Made by a program: the position numbers and the translations under genes. Positions 1 through 5,191 of a DNA stretch of 5,191 bases are shown here, in pieces. Below the pieces are notes generated by a model, which saw nothing but the letters and a program-made list of their open reading frames with translations, was not told the DNA's origin and searched no databases. This stretch comes from an uncultured Bacteroidales bacterium (GTDB lineage: Bacteria > Bacteroidota > Bacteroidia > Bacteroidales > UBA932): positions 1 to 5,191 of the forward strand of contig CAMJHW010000111.1 of the NCBI GenBank assembly GCA_946405645.1. The letters run 5' to 3'. The first letter of the stretch is position 1, and each line of letters begins with the position of its first letter.

Positions 1-813
1 GGATTCAACTCTATGAGGCAGTACATCCATCTGCTGTCCAACTCCTCGTCCATCTCTCCGATGGACGCCTGGACGCTGAGCTCCGACCGCATCCGGCCGC
101 AGACCGGCTGGCAGGCGGCCGGAGGCCTGTATTGGACCATCTCCGACGGACAGATCGATCTCTCGCTGGAGTCTTATTACAAGAGGATGCTCCACTATCT
201 GGACTACAAGTCCGGCGCTACCCTGATCATGAACGCGAACCTTCCGGACGACCTTGTGGAGACAAGGGGAAAGGCCTATGGAATCGAGTTCATGGCAAAG
301 AAATCCATCGGCAAACTTAACGGATGGATGTCCTATACTTATTCCCGAACCTTCCTGCAGGAAATGGAGGACAGGGGAGTGCAGACCATCAATAGCGGAG
401 CCTGGTACCCCGCGCCGCATGACAAGCCCCACGACTTCAAGCTCGTCGGCAACTACAAGTTCACCCACCGCTACAGCCTGTCGGTGAACGTCGACTACTC
501 CACCGGCCGTCCTGTCACGATACCGGTCGGCAAGTACATCTATGGAGGAGGTACGCGCCTGGCCTATTCCGAACGCAACGGATACCGCATTCCCGACTAC
601 TTCAGGATGGACCTGGCCATGAACATCGAGCCGAGCCATTATCTGCGGCAACTGACGCATATGTCCGTCACCTTCGGCGTTTACAATGTAACCGGCCGCA
701 AGAATGCCTATTCCGTGTACTACAACACTGCGGGCGGTTCCAAGGTATCCGGCCATATGATATCCGTATTTGCGGTCCCCGTCCCATATATCAACCTCAA
801 TCTCAAGTTCTGA
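1..813 (+). CDS. TonB-dependent outer-membrane receptor, C-terminal part (5' truncated)
   Basis: This is the last 270 codons of a TonB-dependent receptor. The frame is open from base 1, so the ATG at 13 is an internal Met, not the start. No plug or N-terminal carboxypeptidase-like domain is visible; they would lie upstream. What is seen is alternating aromatic/polar beta-barrel sequence: the segment around MRQYIHLLSN, the strand GKAYGIEFMAKK then GWMSYTYSRT, the turn WYPAPHDKPHDFKLVGNYKF, and a late strand FGVYNVTGRKNAYSVYY. The protein ends NLNLKF, with the terminal Phe typical of outer-membrane barrels. In the Bacteroidota this receptor subtype is commonly followed by a DUF4249 gene, as here. 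The substrate cannot be read from the barrel. Its role is inferred as energised uptake across the outer membrane, driven by TonB-ExbBD. It is less likely to be a classic SusC, because no SusD follows. Confidence 0.93.
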   Translation, partial: GFNSMRQYIHLLSNSSSISPMDAWTLSSDRIRPQTGWQAAGGLYWTISDGQIDLSLESYYKRMLHYLDYKSGATLIMNANLPDDLVETRGKAYGIEFMAKKSIGKLNGWMSYTYSRTFLQEMEDRGVQTINSGAWYPAPHDKPHDFKLVGNYKFTHRYSLSVNVDYSTGRPVTIPVGKYIYGGGTRLAYSERNGYRIPDYFRMDLAMNIEPSHYLRQLTHMSVTFGVYNVTGRKNAYSVYYNTAGGSKVSGHMISVFAVPVPYINLNLKF

Positions 814-1982
814 TGAAAAAGTCCCTCACATATCTTATTATATGGATGGTCGCGGCGCTTGCGGCATCGTGCGTCTATCCCTATGAGCCCGAGGTTGACA
901 AATCGTCCGGCCGTAACCTCGTCGTCGAGGGTGACATCCTCATAGGTGAAAGCCAGTGCAACTTCAGGCTGGGTTATATGCTCTATCTTGACGAGGAGAT
1001 CTCCAACAAGCGGGTTACGGCGACAGTGCGGGTCGAGTCGGAAGCAGGCCGTGTTTTCGACGGCCACCCCTTGTCGGCCAACGAATATCAGGTCGATCTC
1101 GCTACGGCCGACCCTGACGACCGATACCGACTCCATGTAGTTCTTGAAGACGGCAGGGAGTATGCATCGGAGTGGGCTGAGGTCAGGAAACCCTGCGTCG
1201 TGGATGACATCACCCACGAGCTTGACAATATGACTGGGCGGGTGCGCTTCAATATCACTCTGCACAGTGATGACGGGGAGAAGTATTTCCGCTGGTATTT
1301 CGATGAGGATTGGGAGTACGCGTCACTGTATGAAGCCACCCACAAGTATGTGGTCGATCTGGAGGACCCGGAAGATTCCGGTCATATGGAGGAGTTCTTC
1401 CGGGGGGAAGGGACCCATTATTGCTGGATGAGCCAGCAGTCCACGGGACTTTATTTCACCACCACCAGGGACCTTGATTCCGACAAGGTACAGGAGAAGA
1501 ACTTCTATCGCGTTCCCGCACAGAGCCAGAGGATGTCCTCGCTCTATTCTATGAACGTCAAGGTCGAATCCATGACTGAAGACTGCTACGATTACTGGAA
1601 GAATGTCAGGACGAACTCCGAGAACCTTGGCGACTTGTTCGCGCCCATTCCGAGCGAGATGCGGGGCAACATCTACAACCTCGCCGATCCGGATGAGACG
1701 GTCATAGGATATGTCAATGTCTCGATGATTGCGCAGAAACGCATTTTCGTGGATAACGAGATCACGGGATATTATGTAAGGAATCCTTATATTCCCGAAG
1801 AGGACTGGATGATAGACCTTCCTCCGGCGGAATGGAGAAGGTATTATGTGAACAAGCAGTATCTTCCGGTCAGCAAAGGGGAAGGGTCGATCTTCTATTG
1901 GGCTCCGAAACGCTGTGTGGACTGCCGTCTCCAGGGAGGGACCAAGAACCGTCCGGCCTACTGGCCAAATGAACATTATTAG
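813..1982 (+). CDS. DUF4249 family lipoprotein, receptor partner
   Basis: A 389-residue predicted lipoprotein. The N-terminus MKKSLTYLIIWMVAALAASC has a basic start, a hydrophobic core and a lipobox-like LAASC, so Cys20 is the expected lipidated residue (Ala at -3 is slightly atypical). The mature start VYPYEPEVD followed by NLVVEGDI (residues 35-42) is typical of DUF4249. Further family-like blocks are DYWKN (260-264), the stretch from GDLFAPIPS to IGYVNVS (273-304), KRIFVD (309-314), and the C-terminal CVDCRLQGGT (368-377) with PAYWP near the end. The Cys368/Cys371 pair is notable and may form a disulfide or bind metal; that is inference. The ATG overlaps the receptor's TGA by one base (TGATG), implying translational coupling and a shared mRNA. 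The molecular function of DUF4249 is not established to my knowledge. The receptor linkage suggests a surface lipoprotein that captures substrate or caps the receptor, in a SusD-like role without SusD homology. Confidence 0.88.
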   Translation: MKKSLTYLIIWMVAALAASCVYPYEPEVDKSSGRNLVVEGDILIGESQCNFRLGYMLYLDEEISNKRVTATVRVESEAGRVFDGHPLSANEYQVDLATADPDDRYRLHVVLEDGREYASEWAEVRKPCVVDDITHELDNMTGRVRFNITLHSDDGEKYFRWYFDEDWEYASLYEATHKYVVDLEDPEDSGHMEEFFRGEGTHYCWMSQQSTGLYFTTTRDLDSDKVQEKNFYRVPAQSQRMSSLYSMNVKVESMTEDCYDYWKNVRTNSENLGDLFAPIPSEMRGNIYNLADPDETVIGYVNVSMIAQKRIFVDNEITGYYVRNPYIPEEDWMIDLPPAEWRRYYVNKQYLPVSKGEGSIFYWAPKRCVDCRLQGGTKNRPAYWPNEHY

Positions 1983-1983
1983 C

Positions 1984-1990
1984 GGGGAGG
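1984..1990 (+). promoter_or_regulatory. Shine-Dalgarno-like site that sets the start at 1999
   Basis: GGGGAGG lies 8 bases before the ATG at 1999, directly after the DUF4249 stop codon. It supports 1999 as the real start rather than the in-frame ATG at 1915, which lies inside the DUF4249 gene. The other two complete starts in the window lack an equally strong site, as is common in Bacteroidota. Confidence 0.6.
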
Positions 1991-1998
1991 ATACTGTA

Positions 1999-3669
1999 AT
2001 GAAGAAGATACTATTATCGACAATCATACTTTTCGTCGCATCATTCTGCATCTTCGGTGCGGACCATCTGGTGGAGCGTACCTATCTATCTACGGACAGG
2101 GACGTCTATGTGGCGGGTGACCGTATCTGGTGTTCCGCTTTCTGCGTGGATGCCGGCGCCGGAGGGTTGTCGGGATTCAGCAGCATAGCTTACGTGGAAC
2201 TGCGTTCATCCGACGGCCTGGTCCAGACTGCCAAGATCGCACTTCAAGGCGGCCGCGGAGCGGGTTTCGTGGAGATTCCCGCCAATACCCCGACGGGCAA
2301 TTACCGTCTGTTCGCATATACTGCGCAGAATGTCAATGAAGACGGCTTCGACTATCTCGCCGGCTCGAAACTGGTGTCTGTGTTCAATACTTTCACCGCG
2401 GAGCGAGTCACCGACGGAGTGGAGATAGTGGATGCGCTGCCGGCCGCGCCGGCGGAGCCGGCCCCGGCCCTGCGCATCGCGGCGGGAGCCCCCGAGGGGG
2501 GCGTCGTGCCGCTGCGCCTTTCTGGCTTCGACCGGGACGCGACCTTGAGCGTCTCCGTATATCACGACGACGGATTCAACCTTCCTGAGGCCTCCGACAT
2601 CCGTTCTTTCGTCACCAGGGCCGATGTCTCGTCTCTGCATTTTACTGACCGCCGCATCCCGGAGTATGACGGTGAAATCGTGTACGGTCACGTAGCCGGA
2701 GTGGATCCTGCGGAATTGCCCGATCTTGAAGGGAAGTTCGCATTCATTTCCGTTCCGGGAGACCGTTCCGATACGTATTCCTGCCAGGTTGAACGTGACG
2801 GTTCCGTGACCTTCTTCACCAACAATCTGTATGGTGACAAGGACCTCGTGTGCCAGATAGAGGGTCTGGAAAGCACTTCCGGAGCCCATCTGGAGATCCG
2901 GAGCCCGTTCGTGGACGTCGAGACGGGCGACGTGCCGAAGCTCCGGATGGCGCCGTCGATGGCTGACAGGCTGCGGGAGCGCAGCATAGCCATGCAGATC
3001 GAGAAGATGTTCGACGCCGATACCCTTTTCGAATACCTTCCTGTAAGGGACAATCTCCTTTTCGGGGGCGAGGGTATCACCTATGTTCTGGACGACTATA
3101 CTCGCCTTCCCCTGATGGAAGAGTGCATCTTGGAGTTCATCACCGAACTGCGCGCCCGCAGGGATGCGCAGGGGCGCCGCGACCTGCAGGTCCGCCTGCA
3201 GGATTCCTGGCGCACCATGTATTTCTCACGCGGAGCTTCGCTTATGATGGTGGACGGAGTGCCCGTGTTCGACCATGAGACCATCTACCGTTACGACCCC
3301 CTCCTCGTGGAGACGGTCAACATCTATCCATATACCTATTTCATTGGGGCGCGAAGCTACAACGGAGTGGCCAACTTCGTCACTTACAAGCAGAACCTTC
3401 CATCGGTAACTTTCCCTGACAATGTCCGCATAATCGATTTCCAGGGAGCCGCGTATCCTGTGGCCTATACCTGCAAGGGCGTCGGCAAGGACTATCCCGA
3501 CTATCGCCAAACCGTTCTATGGGAACCTATGTTGAATGCTAAAGAAGGGGAAAGCTTGGATCTGGACTGCGTCCTTCCTGCCTACAAGGGACGCTTCCGC
3601 GTAGTCGTGGAGGGCTTGTCCTCCGCGGGAGAGCCCATCCGTGCCACGGCGTCGTTCGACGTCCGCTGA
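1999..3669 (+). CDS. Exported MG2-domain protein with TonB-plug-like C-terminal region
   Basis: A 556-residue protein. I place the start at 1999 because it follows a Shine-Dalgarno-like GGGGAGG and begins a clear signal peptide (MKKILLSTIILFVASFCIFG); the reading frame is open further upstream. Residues about 25-130 resemble a macroglobulin MG2 domain, with ERTYLSTDRDVYVAGDRIW, then GFVEIPANTPTGNYRLFAYT. An Ala/Pro-rich linker covers about 146-170, followed by further beta-rich sequence. Residues about 413-463 resemble a TonB plug: LMMVDGVPVFD, a YDPLLVETVNIYPY segment, then IGARSYNGVANFVTYK. The end, DYRQTVLWEP (501-510) to FRVVVEGL (533-540), matches the closing block of Bacteroidota MG2/plug proteins. 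No barrel follows the plug-like part. It sits 16 bases after the DUF4249 gene, so all three genes are probably co-transcribed. The function is unknown; a periplasmic or outer-membrane accessory of the receptor is inferred. The family assignment is from memory of sequence patterns. Confidence 0.8.
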   Translation: MKKILLSTIILFVASFCIFGADHLVERTYLSTDRDVYVAGDRIWCSAFCVDAGAGGLSGFSSIAYVELRSSDGLVQTAKIALQGGRGAGFVEIPANTPTGNYRLFAYTAQNVNEDGFDYLAGSKLVSVFNTFTAERVTDGVEIVDALPAAPAEPAPALRIAAGAPEGGVVPLRLSGFDRDATLSVSVYHDDGFNLPEASDIRSFVTRADVSSLHFTDRRIPEYDGEIVYGHVAGVDPAELPDLEGKFAFISVPGDRSDTYSCQVERDGSVTFFTNNLYGDKDLVCQIEGLESTSGAHLEIRSPFVDVETGDVPKLRMAPSMADRLRERSIAMQIEKMFDADTLFEYLPVRDNLLFGGEGITYVLDDYTRLPLMEECILEFITELRARRDAQGRRDLQVRLQDSWRTMYFSRGASLMMVDGVPVFDHETIYRYDPLLVETVNIYPYTYFIGARSYNGVANFVTYKQNLPSVTFPDNVRIIDFQGAAYPVAYTCKGVGKDYPDYRQTVLWEPMLNAKEGESLDLDCVLPAYKGRFRVVVEGLSSAGEPIRATASFDVR

Positions 3670-3674
3670 GCGGG
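3662..3674. terminator. Weak GC hairpin at the convergent gene junction
   Basis: CCGC (3663-3666) pairs with GCGG (3670-3673) around a TGA loop that is the stop codon of the MG2/plug gene; T3662-G3674 can add a wobble pair. It sits between two convergent genes only 6 bases apart and would form in both transcripts. No T-run follows on either strand, so it is at best a weak or bidirectional termination aid and may be chance. Confidence 0.2.
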
Positions 3675-3675
3675 A

Positions 3676-4737
3676 TCAATAATGCTCGAGATTATACTTC
3701 GTCAAGATGTCCATGTGCATGTAATTGTCGCGCACGGCTGGACGCTTGTACATCAGGATGTAGTCCGACAGCACGTTCACCGCATTGAATGACTGGTTCT
3801 CGACATGTTCAGTGATGAGCACGTCCACCAGGTCGGAACGCACGGCCTCGAGGTTCTTCTCGAGGTCGTCGAATCCGATGACGCGGCGGCCTTCCGCAGG
3901 GTTAGCCGCCAGCCATCCCGATATGAGGTGGATGCGGGAATTGAACATCACTATCAGTTTTATGCCGGGATTGTCGGCCGCGAAGGCGTCGAGGGTCTCC
4001 GGGATGCCCTCGGGGTCGTTCGGGTCGATGAATACCTGATGGATCCTGCATTCGGGGAAGTTGGCATCCATGAAGTCCAGGAAACCTGAACGGCGCTCAA
4101 GGGTTGGGTCGGATCTCCGTGTTTTGTCACGGGTGATGCGCACGATGGCTATGTCCCGCACGTCGTCTGCGGACAGCCGTTCGGTGAGGAGGAATGCGCA
4201 CAGGCGGCCGCTCTTGTACATGGGCATGCCGTAGTATGCGAAGTAATCGGGATCCTCGAGCCTGGTGTCCACGTAAACGTAGGGGATGCCCTGCTCCTTG
4301 AGCCTTTCGGCGAGCTCCATCGTGTCGCTCTTGAAAAGGGGAGGCAGGATGACGCCGGATGGGGCGGAATCCAGCATCTCGTCCGCAGCCCTGGCGAATG
4401 AGTCGGGATCGTACTGGTCGTACTGGAACACTCTGGTCCTCACGTTGAGGGAAGCCACCGATTCCCCGCCGTGCAGGAAACCTGCGTGGAGCTTCTCCCA
4501 GTACTCTCCTTTTCCGAAAGTCGGGAGCAGGCACGCTATCACATGGGCCTTCTTGGAGGCGAGGAGCGAGGCGTAGAGGTTGGGCTGGTAGCGGAGCTCC
4601 TCGATGGCCTTCTTGACTTTTTCGGCGCTTTTCTTGGATACTTCTCCGCGGTTGTGCACGACCCGGTCCACCGTGCCTTTGGAGACTCCGGCCTTACGCG
4701 CCACGTCGATGATGGTGATTTTCCCGTTCTTGTCCAT
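3676..4737 (-). CDS. LacI-family transcriptional regulator (probable regulator of kdgK)
   Basis: A 353-residue regulator of normal LacI-family length. The N-terminal helix-turn-helix spans about residues 7-30 (ITIIDVARKAGVSKGTVDRV), followed by the hinge YQPNLYASLLASKK (50-63). Pro52, Asn53, Ala56 and Leu59 align with the minor-groove-inserting hinge of LacI. The rest is a periplasmic-binding-protein-like effector domain, starting VIACLLPTF (66-74), with SGVILPP (127-133), IPYVYVDTRL (151-160), LIVMFNS (261-267) and RRVIGFDD (284-291). Recognition-helix positions equivalent to LacI Tyr17/Gln18 are Lys20/Gly21, and Ser21 is replaced by Asp24, so the operator should differ from lacO. It is divergent from kdgK across 132 bases, so it probably represses kdgK and itself, with an uronate-pathway intermediate such as 2-keto-3-deoxygluconate or its phosphate as a plausible effector. 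The regulon is inference; the family is clear. Its 3' end faces the MG2/plug gene. Confidence 0.93.
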   Translation of the reverse strand: MDKNGKITIIDVARKAGVSKGTVDRVVHNRGEVSKKSAEKVKKAIEELRYQPNLYASLLASKKAHVIACLLPTFGKGEYWEKLHAGFLHGGESVASLNVRTRVFQYDQYDPDSFARAADEMLDSAPSGVILPPLFKSDTMELAERLKEQGIPYVYVDTRLEDPDYFAYYGMPMYKSGRLCAFLLTERLSADDVRDIAIVRITRDKTRRSDPTLERRSGFLDFMDANFPECRIHQVFIDPNDPEGIPETLDAFAADNPGIKLIVMFNSRIHLISGWLAANPAEGRRVIGFDDLEKNLEAVRSDLVDVLITEHVENQSFNAVNVLSDYILMYKRPAVRDNYMHMDILTKYNLEHY

Positions 4738-4759
4738 GGTTGTCAGTGTTTCTCAATGA

Positions 4760-4767
4760 CAAATATA
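4760..4767 (-). promoter_or_regulatory. Predicted promoter -7 element for the LacI-family gene
   Basis: On the minus strand this reads TATATTTG, an exact match to the Bacteroidota -7 consensus TAnnTTTG. It ends 22 bases before the ATG, which predicts a short leader. There is no TTTG at the expected -33 position; CACG stands there instead (19-base gap), so strength may be low or activator/repressor dependent. Confidence 0.6.
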
Positions 4768-4790
4768 GCGTTTTTCTGCAATAATTCGTG

Positions 4791-4836
4791 TTTTTCCACA
4801 AAAATTCCGTGCCCGTGCACGGATTTTAAGGAAAAA
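4791..4836. repeat. Outer inverted repeat flanking the central dyad
   Basis: TTTTTCC (4791-4797) and GGAAAAA (4830-4836) are perfect 7-base inverted arms enclosing the central dyad at 4802-4827. The two symmetry centres differ by one base. The arms may extend an operator or only reflect the A/T-rich tracts around it. Confidence 0.4.
4802..4827. promoter_or_regulatory. Candidate operator: dyad with CCGTGC half-sites
   Basis: The arms AAATTCCGTGC (4802-4812) and GCACGGATTTT (4817-4827) are inverted repeats with one mismatch in 11 and a 4-base spacer. Inside lies the perfect 10-base palindrome CCGTGCACGG (4813-4822), and CCGTGC occurs twice in tandem (4807-4812 and 4813-4818). It covers the -33 region of the kdgK promoter, where a bound repressor would block polymerase. 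LacI-family proteins bind short palindromes as dimers, and the divergent LacI-family gene makes it the obvious ligand. The binding assignment is inference, and which of the overlapping symmetries is used cannot be told from sequence. Confidence 0.55.
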
Positions 4837-4840
4837 TAGT

Positions 4841-4848
4841 TACATTTG
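4841..4848 (+). promoter_or_regulatory. Predicted promoter -7 element for kdgK
   Basis: TACATTTG matches the Bacteroidota -7 consensus TAnnTTTG exactly and ends 21 bases before the kdgK ATG. No TTTG is present at -33; CACG lies there (4818-4821, 19-base gap), inside the candidate operator. Confidence 0.65.
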
Positions 4849-4869
4849 TCTCGGAAAACCACAATCGAT

Positions 4870-5191
4870 ATGTCCAAGGTCATCACTTTCGGAGAAATAA
4901 TGCTCAGGCTTTCGACTCCCGGATACCTGAGATTCTCGCAGGCCAGGCAGTTCGACGCTACCTTCGGCGGCGGCGAAGCCAACGTGGCAGTCTCACTTGC
5001 CAATTACGGAGTGGATGTCGGGTTCGTCACCCGCCTTCCCGACAATGATATAGCGCGCAGCTGCGTCCGCGACCTCCGTTCGTACGGAGTGGATACCGGC
5101 CATTGCATCACCGGCGGCGACCGCCTCGGGATCTATTTCCTCGAGACCGGCGCCGTGGCGAGGCCGAGCAAGGTCGTTTACGACCGTGCCG
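4870..5191 (+). CDS. kdgK: 2-keto-3-deoxygluconate kinase, N-terminal part (3' truncated)
   Basis: The first 107 codons of a PfkB/ribokinase-family sugar kinase; the frame is still open at the right edge, and family members are usually somewhat over 300 residues. KdgK phosphorylates 2-keto-3-deoxygluconate with ATP to KDPG in the cytoplasm, the entry to aldolase cleavage in uronate and Entner-Doudoroff catabolism. The KdgK type is shown by ITFGEIMLRLSTPGYLRFSQ (5-24), the sugar-binding stretch FGGGEANVAVSLANYG (32-47), FVTRLPDND (52-60) and RLGIYFLETGAVARPSKVVY (85-104). Tyr89, Tyr104 and Arg106 lie where KDG kinases place substrate-contacting residues. The ATP-binding and catalytic Asp motifs would be beyond the window. 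The ATG lies 21 bases after a -7 element and has no strong Shine-Dalgarno site. A KDPG aldolase gene often follows in Bacteroidota but cannot be seen here. Confidence 0.93.
   Translation, partial: MSKVITFGEIMLRLSTPGYLRFSQARQFDATFGGGEANVAVSLANYGVDVGFVTRLPDNDIARSCVRDLRSYGVDTGHCITGGDRLGIYFLETGAVARPSKVVYDRA

Noticed and set aside
13..15. ATG as the start of the first coding region
   Set aside because: The frame is open back to base 1 and the following sequence is the middle of a beta-barrel with no signal peptide, so this is an internal Met of a gene cut by the window edge.
720..1265. Minus-strand open frame of 181 codons
   Set aside because: It crosses the receptor/DUF4249 junction in antisense and shows no domain features; it is a shadow of the real genes.
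1915..1998. Upstream in-frame start for the MG2/plug protein
   Set aside because: It would overlap the end of the DUF4249 gene and put 28 polar residues before a clean signal peptide; the ATG at 1999 has a good ribosome site.
1323..2051. Minus-strand open frame of 242 codons
   Set aside because: It lies antisense to the DUF4249 gene, spans its end, shows no recognisable domain, and is expected from codon bias in GC-rich DNA.
2206..2889. Minus-strand open frame of 227 codons
   Set aside because: It is antisense to the MG2/plug gene, is Arg/Gly-rich without family-like motifs, and has no promoter or ribosome site.
3679..3695. ATAAT...ATTAT around CTCGAG at the 3' end of the regulator gene
   Set aside because: The two symmetries have different centres and the site is inside coding sequence; it would not form a convincing stem.
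4864..4869. ATCGAT palindrome just before the kdgK ATG as an operator with central CG
   Set aside because: Symmetry does not extend beyond 6 bases, which is common by chance; the dyad at 4802-4827 is much stronger.
4743..5003. Minus-strand open frame of 86 codons over the control region
   Set aside because: It would run through the divergent promoters and the kdgK start in antisense and has no recognisable content.

Overview
The window looks like chromosomal DNA from a GC-rich member of the Bacteroidota, probably Bacteroidales. The evidence is a TonB-dependent outer-membrane receptor followed by a DUF4249 lipoprotein, two sites matching the Bacteroidota -7 promoter element (TAnnTTTG), mostly weak Shine-Dalgarno signals, and a KdgK-type sugar kinase next to a LacI-family regulator. 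I cannot fix the genus.

Layout. (1) Bases 1-3669, plus strand: a three-gene, operon-like block. It holds the C-terminal part of a TonB-dependent receptor (cut by the window's left edge), a DUF4249 surface-type lipoprotein whose start codon overlaps the receptor's stop, and, 16 bases further on, an exported protein with a macroglobulin-like (MG2) N-terminus and a TonB-plug-like C-terminal part but no barrel. Together they look like an outer-membrane uptake or surface-processing module of unknown substrate. (2) Bases 3676-4737, minus strand: a LacI-family repressor, convergent with the block and separated from it by only 6 bases. (3) Bases 4738-4869: an AT-rich divergent control region with one -7 element per direction and a strong dyad between them. 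(4) Bases 4870-5191, plus strand: the start of kdgK, 2-keto-3-deoxygluconate kinase, cut by the right edge.

How the parts fit. The LacI regulator and kdgK share the 132-base control region. The regulator therefore probably controls uronate/2-keto-3-deoxygluconate catabolism and its own synthesis. The receptor block is an independent unit whose promoter lies upstream of the window, and nothing here ties it to uronate use. The most interesting items are the barrel-less MG2/plug-like protein encoded with its receptor, and the mirror-symmetric divergent promoters carrying repeated CCGTGC half-sites. I found no CRISPR array, tRNA, rRNA, insertion sequence or phage gene.
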